Positions 7,793 through 19,591 are shown, counted from the first letter of the stretch. The stretch is DNA of 27,015 bases from DATJZH01 sp035499215 (GCA_035499215.1 DATJZH010000088.1:1-27015), one strand, 5' to 3'. Notes: generated by a model from the sequence alone, not told the origin. Numbers and translations are program-made.

Positions 7793-7807
7793 CCGCTGGC
7801 AAGGCCC

Positions 7808-7826
7808 GCGAGCGCTGCGCGCTCGC
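7808..7826. repeat. 7-bp hairpin GCGAGCG/CGCTCGC in the trpC leader region
   Basis: A perfect inverted repeat with a 5-nt loop (ctgcg) begins 16 nt after the stop of the Trp-associated gene. It is the first of several hairpins before trpC and could be a weak terminator or part of an attenuator. Confidence 0.4.
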
Positions 7827-7860
7827 TCCGCCCGGCGCAGCCCGGGACCCCGATGGGGAC

Positions 7861-7880
7861 GGGTGCCCGCCAGGGCACCC
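7861..7880 (+). promoter_or_regulatory. Hairpin in the trpC leader, candidate attenuator element
   Basis: GGGTGCCC-gcca-GGGCACCC is a perfect 8-bp stem with a 4-nt loop, extendable by GGAC/GTCC with one bulged G. Just upstream, CCCC-gat-GGGG forms a second small stem whose right arm (GGGGAC) is also needed for the extended form, so the two can compete. Alternative RNA structures are plausible, but no ligand-binding or anti-terminator partner is identified. Confidence 0.38.
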
Positions 7881-7892
7881 GGGTCCGCTCGC

Positions 7893-7898
7893 TACCAT
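7893..7898 (+). promoter_or_regulatory. Candidate internal -10 (TACCAT) before trpC
   Basis: TACCAT matches TAnnnT and lies 42 nt before the trpC GTG, giving a leader of about 35 nt that contains a purine-rich GAGGGGGCAG. It would place the large hairpin upstream of the transcript. It conflicts with the attenuator reading of that hairpin, and either may be right. Confidence 0.3.
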
Positions 7899-7940
7899 CG
7901 GACGGCAAGGCAACCCACCCCGAGGGGGCAGCAGAACCGC

Positions 7941-8855
7941 GTGAGCGTGCTCGACCAGATCCTCGAGGGCGTGCGCGCCGACCTGTCGGAGCGCCAGCAG
8001 CACACGCCGCTCGAGCGCCTGAAGGAAGCGGCATGCCGGGCGCCCTCGCCCAAGGACGCTATGGGCGCGCTCAAGGGCGACGACGTTGCCGTCATCGCGG
8101 AGGTCAAGCGCGCGAGCCCGTCCAAGGGCGCGCTGGCCGCGATTGCCGATCCTGCCTGGCTCGCCGTGGACTACGAGGCGGGCGGTGCCCGGGTGATCAG
8201 CGTCCTCACCGAGCAGCGTCGTTTCGGCGGCAGCCTGGCCGATCTTTCGGCTGTCCGGGACGCCGTGCGCGTGCCGGTGCTGCGCAAGGATTTCGTGGTC
8301 AGTTCCTATCAGCTCTGGGAGGCCAGGGTGCACGGAGCCGACCTGGTGTTGCTGATCGTGGCTGCGCTGCCGCAGAACGCGCTCGTCTCGCTGGTGGAGC
8401 GGGCCGTCTCGATCGGGCTCGTGCCGCTGGTGGAGGTGCACACCGAGGCCGAGCTTGACCGGGCGCTCGAGGCCGGGGCGCAGGTGATCGGGGTCAATGC
8501 GCGGAATCTGGCCACATTGGAGGTCGACCGGGCGGTATTCGGCCGGCTGGCGCCGCGCATTCCCGAGCAGATAGTCACGATCGCCGAGTCTGGCGTGCGC
8601 GGACCGCACGACCTGCTCGCCTACGCCGCGGCCGGCGCCGACGCGGTGCTCGTCGGCGAGAGCCTGGTCACCGGCAAGGATCCCAGGTCGGCAGTCGCCG
8701 ATCTGGTGACAGCCGGATCTCATCCGGCGCTGCGCGGGGACCGGGGCAGCGCGCAGCCGGGCCGCGGCGGCAAGCGGACAGGCCGGGGCAGCCGCGGAAG
8801 CCAGAGCAGCAAGGAAGGCCGAGAGCCTCCGGACGGACATGGCGGCAAGACATGA
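7941..8855 (+). CDS. trpC: Indole-3-glycerol phosphate synthase
   Basis: It converts 1-(2-carboxyphenylamino)-1-deoxyribulose-5-phosphate to indole-3-glycerol phosphate in tryptophan synthesis. It is a TIM barrel with the active-site residues in place: IAEVKRASPSKG (E54, K56), LRKDF (K116), LVEVH (E165), VNARNL (N186), AESGV (E216, S217) and the phosphate loop GADAVLVGESLV. The length is 304 aa; the enzyme is normally about 265-270. The extra 40 residues (from about 262) are a Gly/Arg/Lys/Ser-rich basic tail. The GTG at 7941 gives the usual VLDQILEGVRADL N-terminus. The stop overlaps the trpB start in ATGA, so the two are translationally coupled. No trpM-like gene separates them. Confidence 0.95.
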   Translation: MSVLDQILEGVRADLSERQQHTPLERLKEAACRAPSPKDAMGALKGDDVAVIAEVKRASPSKGALAAIADPAWLAVDYEAGGARVISVLTEQRRFGGSLADLSAVRDAVRVPVLRKDFVVSSYQLWEARVHGADLVLLIVAALPQNALVSLVERAVSIGLVPLVEVHTEAELDRALEAGAQVIGVNARNLATLEVDRAVFGRLAPRIPEQIVTIAESGVRGPHDLLAYAAAGADAVLVGESLVTGKDPRSAVADLVTAGSHPALRGDRGSAQPGRGGKRTGRGSRGSQSSKEGREPPDGHGGKT

Positions 8856-10123
8856 GCGCAATGACCGCGCAGCCAGTTCCCGGCGCCGCCGTGCCGGACG
8901 CCGCCGGGCACTTCGGCAGCTTCGGCGGCCGGCTAGCGCCCGAGGCGCTGATGTCGGCACTCGACGAGCTGACGGCGGCCTATCTGGCGGCGAAGTCCGA
9001 TCCGGGCTTCCAGGCAGAGCTCTCAGCGCTGCTGCGCGACTACGCGGGGCGGCCGACACTGCTTACCGAGGTGCCGCGGTTCGCCGCCCTGGCCGGCGGC
9101 TGCCGGGTGTTCCTCAAGCGCGAGGACATGGCCTACACGGGCTCGCACAAGATTAACAATGTGCTCGGCCAGGCGCTGCTCACGAAGCGAATGGGCAAGA
9201 CCCGGGTGATCGCCGAGACGGGGGCAGGCCAGCATGGCGTGGCGACGGCTACCGCCTGCGCCCTGCTCGGCCTGGACTGCGTGGTCTACATGGGCGAGGA
9301 GGACACCCGGCGGCAGGCGCTGAACGTGGCGCGGATGCGGCTGCTCGGCGCCGAGGTGGTCGCCGTCACGACCGGCAGCAGGACGCTCAAGGATGCCATC
9401 AACGAGACGTTCCGCGACTGGGTGGCGACCGTCGAGACCACGCACTACTGCATCGGATCGGTGATGGGCCCGCACCCGTTCCCGGTTATGGTGCGCGATT
9501 TTCAGCGGGTCATCGGAGTCGAGGCCAGGGAGCAGGTCATCCGCGCGGCCGGGCGGCTGCCCGACGCGGTCATCGCCTGCGTCGGCGGCGGGTCCAACGC
9601 CATCGGGATCTTCTCCCAGTTCATCCCCGATTCCGGCGTCCGCCTGGTCGGCTGCGAGGCAGGGGGCGATGGCCTGGCGAGCGGGCGGCATGCCGCCACC
9701 GTGGCGGCCGGCTCGCCTGGCGTGATCCACGGCATGCGCACGTACCTGCTGCAGGACCGCGAGGGCCAGACGCTGCCGACGCATTCGGTGTCGGCCGGGC
9801 TGGACTATCCGGGCGTCGGGCCGGAGCACGCGTGGCTGCACGACACCGGCCGGGCGCAGTACCGCGCGGTCACCGATGCCGAGGCGATGAGCGCGTTCTC
9901 CGCGCTGTGCCGCACCGAGGGCATCATGCCGGCCATCGAGTCCGCCCATGCGCTGGCCGGCGCCCTGCAGCTGGGCCCCGGCCTCGGGCCGGACGCGGTG
10001 CTGCTGGTGAACCTGTCCGGCCGCGGCGACAAGGACGTGGACATCGCGGCCCGCTGGTTCGGCCACCTCGGCCAGGCCCAGCCCGGTCTTGACGGCGCTG
10101 CCGCCGCCGCGGCGGGCCAGTGA
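8852..10123 (+). CDS. trpB: Tryptophan synthase beta chain
   Basis: The PLP enzyme that condenses indole with L-serine to make tryptophan, working as an alpha2-beta2 complex with TrpA. The product is 423 aa. The PLP lysine is K100 in TGSHKINN (97-103). ETGAGQHG (122-129) is the substrate carboxylate loop, and CVGGGSNAIG (243-252) binds the cofactor phosphate. GRGDKD (390-395) is the usual C-terminal motif. The N-terminus FGSFGGRLAPEALM is normal, and the final 15 residues are an Ala/Gly tail. The ATG overlaps the trpC stop by 4 bp, and its own TGA overlaps the trpA GTG by 4 bp. This is the TrpB1 class; it lacks the TrpB2 insertions. Confidence 0.97.
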   Translation: MSAMTAQPVPGAAVPDAAGHFGSFGGRLAPEALMSALDELTAAYLAAKSDPGFQAELSALLRDYAGRPTLLTEVPRFAALAGGCRVFLKREDMAYTGSHKINNVLGQALLTKRMGKTRVIAETGAGQHGVATATACALLGLDCVVYMGEEDTRRQALNVARMRLLGAEVVAVTTGSRTLKDAINETFRDWVATVETTHYCIGSVMGPHPFPVMVRDFQRVIGVEAREQVIRAAGRLPDAVIACVGGGSNAIGIFSQFIPDSGVRLVGCEAGGDGLASGRHAATVAAGSPGVIHGMRTYLLQDREGQTLPTHSVSAGLDYPGVGPEHAWLHDTGRAQYRAVTDAEAMSAFSALCRTEGIMPAIESAHALAGALQLGPGLGPDAVLLVNLSGRGDKDVDIAARWFGHLGQAQPGLDGAAAAAAGQ

Positions 10124-10932
10124 GCGCGGTCGGGACGGCACTGCGCCGGGCGGCGGCGCAGAATCGTGCTGCGCTCGTCGGCTATCTTCCAGCCGGGTTT
10201 CCCTCCGTCGACGGGGCGGTCACGGCCGCCCTGGCCATCGCCGAGGCGGGCGCCGACGTCATGGAGATCGGGCTGCCGTACTCCGACCCGCTGATGGACG
10301 GCCCGGTGATTCAGGAGGCCGTGTACCGGGCGCTGACCGGCGGTGTCCGGGTAGCGGATGTGCTGCACACCGTGGAAGCGGTGGCGCGGGCAGGCGTGCC
10401 GGTGCTGGTGATGACCTACTGGAACCCGGTCGACCGCTACGGCGTGGCCGCGTTCGCCCGTGACCTGGCCGCGGCGGGGGGCAGCGGGCTGATCACCCCG
10501 GATCTCACGCCAGAAGAGGCAGCGCCATGGCTCGATGCCGCGGCGCACCGTGGGCTTGACCCGGTCTTCCTGGTGGCGCCCAGCTCGTCCCGCGAGCGGA
10601 TCGAGCTGATTACCTCGGTCTGCGGGGGTTTTGTCTATGCGGCATCGCTGATGGGCACCACGGGTACCAGGGCGACCGTCCGCGGCGAGGCGGCCGGGCT
10701 CGTCCGGCGGGTACGGGAGTGCACCAGCCTGCCAGTTGCCGTCGGCCTGGGGGTGCGGGACGGCGCGCAGGCAGCGCAGGTCGCGCGGTTCGCCGACGGC
10801 GTGATCGTCGGCTCGGCTTTCGTGCAGCGGCTGCTGTCGGCACCGGATCCGGCATCGGGCCTGGCCGGCGTGCGCGAGCTGGCCGCCGACCTTGCCGCCG
10901 GCGTGCGCGGCAGGCCGGCGATCAGCGTCTGA
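10120..10932 (+). CDS. trpA: Tryptophan synthase alpha chain
   Basis: It cleaves indole-3-glycerol phosphate to indole and glyceraldehyde-3-phosphate and channels indole to TrpB. It is a 270-aa TIM barrel. The catalytic acids are E49 in DVMEIGLPYSDPLMDGP and D60 in the same motif, the same numbers as in Salmonella TrpA. ASLMGTTGTR corresponds to the loop 6 region, and GLGVRDG...ADGVIVGSAFV is the phosphate-binding end. Translation starts at a GTG overlapping the trpB stop (GTGA). It is the last gene of the trp group; a small hairpin and the gltB promoter follow within about 80 bp. Confidence 0.97.
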   Translation: MSAVGTALRRAAAQNRAALVGYLPAGFPSVDGAVTAALAIAEAGADVMEIGLPYSDPLMDGPVIQEAVYRALTGGVRVADVLHTVEAVARAGVPVLVMTYWNPVDRYGVAAFARDLAAAGGSGLITPDLTPEEAAPWLDAAAHRGLDPVFLVAPSSSRERIELITSVCGGFVYAASLMGTTGTRATVRGEAAGLVRRVRECTSLPVAVGLGVRDGAQAAQVARFADGVIVGSAFVQRLLSAPDPASGLAGVRELAADLAAGVRGRPAISV

Positions 10933-10959
10933 CCGGCAGCGCCGGGCATCCCCGCTGAC

Positions 10960-10977
10960 CAGCCGCGAACCCGGCTG
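10960..10977 (+). terminator. Weak terminator-like hairpin after trpA
   Basis: CAGCCG-cgaacc-CGGCTG is a 6-bp perfect stem 28 nt after the trpA stop, just upstream of the gltB promoter. There is no T-tract. Position is the main support. Confidence 0.3.
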
Positions 10978-10980
10978 AGC

Positions 10981-11009
10981 TTAGAGCCTGCGGCAGTTGC
11001 CGATATACT
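10981..11009 (+). promoter_or_regulatory. Probable promoter of gltBD
   Basis: TATACT (11004-11009) is a near-consensus -10 in otherwise GC-rich DNA. TTAGAG (10981-10986) lies 17 bp upstream as a weak -35. Transcription would start near 11016, giving a leader of about 120 nt before gltB. No riboswitch or leader peptide is recognised in that leader. Confidence 0.55.
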
Positions 11010-11136
11010 GATGGCCGTGGCGCCCAGCTAGCTTGCGGAACGCTGGCAGCGTGCGGAATACCGCGCTCATGGCAGGGCCGACGTCGTCCCGACCTCATTC
11101 GAACACGCGCTGCGAACGAGACGACTGGAGTGCGGG

Positions 11137-15813
<4,677 letters not shown>

Positions 15814-15825
15814 GGGGAACTCACG

Positions 15826-17310
15826 ATGGCGGACCCGAAGGGCTTCCTCGCCGCGCCGCGGCAGACGCCGGCCCGGCGGCCGGTCGACATCCGGATCCAG
15901 GACTGGCATGAGGTTTACCTCGATTTCGACGATGCCCAGCTGGAGCGCCAGGCGGGCCGCTGCATGGACTGCGGCATCCCGTTCTGCCACAACGGCTGTC
16001 CGCTCGGAAACCTGATTCCCGAGTGGAACGACCTGGTCTGGCGGCACGACTGGCAGGAGGCCGCGGAGCGGCTGCACGCGACCAACAACTTCCCCGAGTT
16101 CACTGGCCGGCTGTGCCCGGCCCCCTGCGAGGCAGCCTGCGTCCTGGGCATCAACGCCGATCCGGTGACGATCAAGCAGGTCGAGGTGGAGATCATCGAC
16201 CGGGCCTGGGCGCAGGGCTGGGTGCCGCCGCTGCCGCCCGGCCCGGCCGCCGCGGCCGCCGGGTGGCGGGTGGCGGTGGTCGGCTCCGGCCCGGCAGGCC
16301 TGGCTGCGGCGCAGCAGCTCACCAGGGCCGGGCACACGGTCACGGTCTTTGAGCGAGACGACCGGCCCGGCGGGCTGCTGCGGTACGGGATCCCCGAGTT
16401 CAAGATGGAGAAACGGCACCTGGACCGGCGGCTGGAGCAGATGGCAGCCGAAGGAACGCTATTCCGCTGCGGGATTGATGCCGGAGTCGACATTCCGGCT
16501 GGCCAGCTGCGCGAGGAGCATGACGCGATCGTGCTCGCGTGCGGTGCCAGGGTGCCCAGGGGGCTCCCGGTGCCCGGCTCCGGGCTGGCTGGCATCCACC
16601 AGGCGATGGACTACCTGCCGCTGGCCAACCGCGCGGTCGCGGCAGCGCGCCCGGAATACGGGCCGATGGCGGCGGCTGAGCCGGCGATATCAGCCCGCGG
16701 ACGGCACGTGATGATCATCGGCGGGGGCGACACCGGGGCCGACTGCCTGGGCACTGTGCTGCGCCAGGGTGCGGCGTCGGCCACCCAGCTCGAGATCATG
16801 CCGCGGCCGCCCGAGCTCCGGCCGGCTGGCCAGCCGTGGCCCACCTACCCGATGATCTACCGGGTAACGAGCGCGCATGAGGAGGGCGGCGAGCGGGTCT
16901 TCTCGGTCTCCACCCAGGAGTTCCTCGGCGACCAGACGGGCCGGGTACGGGCGCTGCGGCTGGTCGAAGGCGAGCTGTCCGGCAGTGGTTTCGCTGCCCG
17001 CGCGGGCACCGAGCGGGAACTGCGGTGCGATCTCGTGCTGCTGGCCATGGGCTTCACCGGCGCCGAGCCCGGCGCGCTCGTCGATGGCTTCGGGATCGAA
17101 CTGGATGGCCGGGGCAACGTGGCGCGGGACCGCGGCTACGCCACCTCGGCGGCCGGCGTGTTCGTGGCCGGCGACATGGGCCGCGGCCAGTCACTGATCG
17201 TCTGGGCGATCGCGGAGGGCAGGTCCGCGGCCGCGGCTGTCGACGCCTACCTGGCAGGCGGCACGCTGCTCCCTGCGCCCATACCGGCGACCGCGCTGCC
17301 GTTGCGGTAG
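15826..17310 (+). CDS. gltD: Glutamate synthase (NADPH) small subunit
   Basis: The beta subunit of GOGAT takes electrons from NADPH via FAD and passes them through Fe-S clusters to GltB. The product is 494 aa. The N-terminal cluster cysteines are C46, C49, C54 and C58 (RCMDCGIPFCHNGCPLGN), with a second set at C97, C101 and C105 (LCPAPCEAAC). The FAD fold is VAVVGSGPAGLAAA (about 149-162) with ERDDRPGGLLRYGIP after it. The NADPH fold is MIIGGGDTGADC (about 302-313). AAGVFVAGDMGRGQSLIVWAI near the end is the usual FAD-site closing motif. GAGGGGAA precedes the ATG. It is cotranscribed with gltB. Confidence 0.97.
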   Translation: MADPKGFLAAPRQTPARRPVDIRIQDWHEVYLDFDDAQLERQAGRCMDCGIPFCHNGCPLGNLIPEWNDLVWRHDWQEAAERLHATNNFPEFTGRLCPAPCEAACVLGINADPVTIKQVEVEIIDRAWAQGWVPPLPPGPAAAAAGWRVAVVGSGPAGLAAAQQLTRAGHTVTVFERDDRPGGLLRYGIPEFKMEKRHLDRRLEQMAAEGTLFRCGIDAGVDIPAGQLREEHDAIVLACGARVPRGLPVPGSGLAGIHQAMDYLPLANRAVAAARPEYGPMAAAEPAISARGRHVMIIGGGDTGADCLGTVLRQGAASATQLEIMPRPPELRPAGQPWPTYPMIYRVTSAHEEGGERVFSVSTQEFLGDQTGRVRALRLVEGELSGSGFAARAGTERELRCDLVLLAMGFTGAEPGALVDGFGIELDGRGNVARDRGYATSAAGVFVAGDMGRGQSLIVWAIAEGRSAAAAVDAYLAGGTLLPAPIPATALPLR

Positions 17311-17409
17311 CAGCTGACGGACGAATCCGGCCTGCCCGCATCGGCTCCGCCGGGGCGCCAGCTGTCGGCCAGCAGCGCCAAAGTGACGTGAAAGTTAGCG
17401 CGATACCGG

Positions 17410-17415
17410 TAACGT
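17410..17415 (+). promoter_or_regulatory. Candidate -10 (TAACGT) for lgt, near-leaderless
   Basis: TAACGT fits TAnnnT and ends 7 nt before the lgt ATG, with no Shine-Dalgarno sequence between. The upstream stretch AAGTGACGTGAAAGTTAGCG (17381-17400) is less GC-rich than its surroundings, as expected near a promoter, but a correctly spaced -35 is not clear. Confidence 0.42.
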
Positions 17416-17422
17416 CCACAAC

Positions 17423-18448
17423 ATGGCGGTGGCTTTCCTCCCCAGCCCGGCACGCGGCGTCTGGCATGTCGGCCCGATCCCCGTCCGGGCTTACGCGCTC
17501 TGCGTGGTGATCGGCGTCGTGGCTGGCCTGTGGATCGCCAGCCGGCGCTACCAGGCAGCCGGCGGCCGGAGCGGCATGGTGCTCGACATCGCCACCGTGG
17601 CCGTCCCGGCCGGCCTGGTCGGTGCCCGCCTCTACAGCGCGCTGACGGACTACCCGCTGTATCTCGGGCACGGCCGGGACTGGGTCACGATCGTGCGCAT
17701 CTGGGATGGCGGTCTCGGCGTGCCCGGCGCGGTGGCGGGCGGGGCGCTGGCGGCGTGGCTATATTGCCGCCGGACTGGTGTCGCGCTCGGCCCGCTGGCG
17801 GGCGCGGCGGCGCCCGCGCTGGCCTTTGCCCAGGCGATCGGGTGCTGGGGCGGCTGGTTCGCCCAGAACCTGTACGGCCGGCCATCGGCCCTGCCGTGGG
17901 CAGTGGAGATCTCGCCGGCGCACCGCGTCGGCGGCTACGAGAACTACGCGACCTTCCAGCCGGTATTCCTCTACGAGTGCCTCTGGGCACTCGGCACGGG
18001 CCTGCTGCTGATCTACGCGCGCCGGCGGCTGCTGCTGCCCGGCGACCGGGTATTCGCGCTCTACGTCGCGCTGTACGCGATCGGGCGGTTCATCGCCGAG
18101 TCCCTGCGGATCGGCCGCTCGGCGCACCTGTTCGGATTGCGGGTCAACCAGCTGATGATGATCCTCATCCTGGCGGGAGCAGCGGCTTACCTGTATGCGG
18201 CCAGGGCCCGCATCGGCCCGGACATCGTGGCCCGGGCTAAGGGCGCTGGCGGCCCCGAGCCCGGGGGCACGGCGACGCAGCCGTCCGGCGAGGTCGCGGT
18301 CGGCGGCACCGGCGTCGATTTCCTGGCGGCCGCGCGGGACCAGCGCAGCGGCGGGGCATCCGCCGCCGGGCCCGGTTCTGCCGCCGCCCCCGGCCGGCGG
18401 GACGCGCTGGTCTCGGGTGCGGGCGCCGAGGTACGCGGGACCCGGTAG
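17423..18448 (+). CDS. lgt: Prolipoprotein diacylglyceryl transferase family protein, atypical signature
   Basis: Lgt transfers diacylglycerol from phosphatidylglycerol to the lipobox cysteine of prolipoproteins in the plasma membrane. The product is 341 aa with about seven membrane segments. Family features are GPIPVRAYAL (Y24 for E. coli Y26), IWDGGLGVPGAVAGG, LYGRPSALPWAVEI, FQPVFLYE and GRFIAESLR (R222 and E226 for R239 and E243). The signature, normally G-R-x-G-N-x-x-N-x-E-L-x-G-R, reads GCWGGWFAQNLYGR (140-153). So Arg143, Asn146, Asn149 and Glu151 (E. coli numbers) are Cys, Gly, Ala and Asn. Family assignment is safe, activity is not. The last 70 residues are a disordered Gly/Ala tail. 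The normal Lgt start (about 15 residues before GPIP) agrees with the ATG. Confidence 0.85.
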   Translation: MAVAFLPSPARGVWHVGPIPVRAYALCVVIGVVAGLWIASRRYQAAGGRSGMVLDIATVAVPAGLVGARLYSALTDYPLYLGHGRDWVTIVRIWDGGLGVPGAVAGGALAAWLYCRRTGVALGPLAGAAAPALAFAQAIGCWGGWFAQNLYGRPSALPWAVEISPAHRVGGYENYATFQPVFLYECLWALGTGLLLIYARRRLLLPGDRVFALYVALYAIGRFIAESLRIGRSAHLFGLRVNQLMMILILAGAAAYLYAARARIGPDIVARAKGAGGPEPGGTATQPSGEVAVGGTGVDFLAAARDQRSGGASAAGPGSAAAPGRRDALVSGAGAEVRGTR

Positions 18449-18494
18449 ATTGACCTTCAGCAACTCCGGCGCCCTCGGCTGGGGTGGCAACCAA

Positions 18495-18569
18495 GCCCCG
18501 GTAGCCCAACCGGCAGCAGGCGATGGCCTCAAACGCCATACAGTGTGGGTTCGAATCCCACCCGGGGCA
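18495..18569 (+). tRNA. tRNA with CAA anticodon (Leu, UUG) but a short variable loop
   Basis: The cloverleaf is complete. A 7-bp acceptor (GCCCCGG/CCGGGGC, 18495-18501 with 18562-18568) is followed by T8-A9. The D stem has 3 bp (GCC/GGC) with a 12-nt loop containing GG. The anticodon stem is ATGGC/GCCAT (18523-18527 with 18535-18539) with loop CTCAAAC, anticodon CAA. The T arm is GTGGG-TTCGAAT-CCCAC (18545-18561), and the discriminator is A (18569), as for Leu. CCA is not encoded. The variable region is only ACAGT (5 nt), giving 75 nt in all, whereas bacterial tRNA-Leu is class II with a long variable arm. The 3-bp D stem does resemble class II. Charging identity is therefore uncertain. Confidence 0.85.
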
Positions 18570-18603
18570 CACTGCGGGTCACAGGCCATAAACCGGCACA
18601 CGG

Positions 18604-18609
18604 TACGCT
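18604..18609 (+). promoter_or_regulatory. -10 box of a leaderless promoter for pdtaR
   Basis: TACGCT fits TAnnnT and ends 6 nt before the GTG start of pdtaR. No Shine-Dalgarno sequence lies between the tRNA and the start, so the mRNA probably begins at the GTG itself. No convincing -35. Confidence 0.5.
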
Positions 18610-18615
18610 CAGCGC

Positions 18616-19293
18616 GTGAGCCAGAATGCCGTGCGAGTAATCATCGCAGAAGACGAGGCGCTCATCCGCCTGGATCTCAAGGAGATGCTGGAGGAGGAGG
18701 GCTATGTCGTGGTCGGCGAGGCCGGTGACGGCGAGACTGCCGTCCAGCTAGCAGAGCAGCTGGGCCCGGATCTGGTGATCATGGATGTCAAGATGCCGGT
18801 TCTGGATGGGATTACGGCTGCCGAGCGCATTGACGCGCAGCACCTCGCGCCGGTCGTCATCCTCACCGCGTTTTCGCAGCGCGATCTTGTCAAGCGGGCG
18901 ACCGTAGCCGGCGCGATGGCATTCCTGGTCAAGCCCTTCACCAAGGCCGACCTGGTGCCCGCCATCGAAATTGCGGTCGGCCGGTACCAGGAGATAGCGG
19001 CCCTCGAGCGCGAGGTCGGCAGCCTCCGGGAGCGGCTGGAGGTGCGCAAGCTGCTTGACCGGGCGAAAGGGCTGCTGCAGGCGGACCGTCAGATCACCGA
19101 GGCGGAGGCCTTCCGCTGGATTCAGAAGTCCTCCATGGATCGGCGGATGACCATGCGGGCGGTGGCCGAGGAAATCCTGGCCGGCGGGGCCAAGCCCGGT
19201 GAGGTTCAGCCGCCTGGTGCGCCCGGTGAGATTCAGCCGCCTGGTGCGGCCCAGCCTGACGGGGCGGTGGACACCGAGGCCACGGGATCCTGA
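18616..19293 (+). CDS. pdtaR: Response regulator with ANTAR RNA-binding domain
   Basis: A 225-aa two-component output protein. The receiver domain (about 6-120) has acidic residues E12, D13 and E14, phospho-acceptor D57 in LVIMDVKMP, T84 and K106 (LVKPF). A helical linker leads to an ANTAR domain (about 125-190: LRERLEVRKLLDRAKGLLQ...ITEAEAFRWIQKSSMDRRMTMRAVAEEIL), which binds paired-hexaloop RNA hairpins to prevent transcription termination. PdtaS histidine kinases normally phosphorylate it; none is in the window. The C-terminal 32 residues are a Pro/Gly tail containing a tandem nine-residue repeat. The GTG start gives the standard N-terminus, and the homologue in M. tuberculosis (Rv1626) sits in the same neighbourhood. 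Confidence 0.95.
   Translation: MSQNAVRVIIAEDEALIRLDLKEMLEEEGYVVVGEAGDGETAVQLAEQLGPDLVIMDVKMPVLDGITAAERIDAQHLAPVVILTAFSQRDLVKRATVAGAMAFLVKPFTKADLVPAIEIAVGRYQEIAALEREVGSLRERLEVRKLLDRAKGLLQADRQITEAEAFRWIQKSSMDRRMTMRAVAEEILAGGAKPGEVQPPGAPGEIQPPGAAQPDGAVDTEATGS
19195..19248 (+). repeat. Tandem 27-bp repeat inside the pdtaR 3' end
   Basis: Two adjacent 27-bp copies (19195-19221 and 19222-19248) differ at one base and encode PGEVQPPGA then PGEIQPPGA. The repeat length is a multiple of three, so the frame is kept. It looks like a recent duplication in the disordered tail. Confidence 0.85.
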
Positions 19294-19328
19294 CGCCGGC
19301 CAGCACGGTCAGCTCAGGACCGGCCAGC

Positions 19329-19389
19329 GCAAGCAGGCGGGCCCGGGCCTGAGAACCCCCCGGTGCGGGCCCGGCGCCCGCCCGCTTGC
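19329..19389 (+). terminator. Long imperfect hairpin after pdtaR
   Basis: GCAAGCAGGCGGGC (19329-19342) pairs with GCCCGCCCGCTTGC (19376-19389) over 14 bp with one A-C mismatch. The stem continues inward with CCGGGCC (19343-19349) against GGCCCGG (19368-19374) after a one-base bulge, leaving an 18-nt loop. It begins about 35 nt after the pdtaR stop, with no T-tract. Its outer stem closely resembles the hairpin at 3045-3081. Confidence 0.6.
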
Positions 19390-19591
19390 AGCCGCCGATC
19401 CGCGTGCAGCGGATGGCGGTCAAGAGCTCAGAGAGCCTTTGGTGCCATGTCAGCCTTCCCCGGGCCGGCACGTTGTCTACTCGGCATCCCCGCACTCTGC
19501 CCACCACGGTAGCGACGCTCCGGCACGTCGCGCAAAGGCAAGTACAGCCACTGGCCGGGTATAGGTTCAAACGTCCCCTGACACCCTCCGT

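Noticed and set aside
11011..11031. Six-codon ORF (ATG to TAG) just after the gltB -10 box as a leader peptide
   Set aside because: The ATG lies only 1 nt after the -10 box, upstream of the expected transcription start, so it would not be in the mRNA.
11098..11118. Possible LexA/SOS box (TTCGAAC...GAACGA) before gltB
   Set aside because: Only one half-site matches and the orientation and spacing are wrong for TCGAAC-N4-GTTCGA; gltB is not an expected SOS gene.
19540..19585. Second tRNA-like element suggested by a GGTTCAAAC T-loop motif
   Set aside because: No acceptor, D or anticodon stem can be formed around it; only the T-loop-like string is present.
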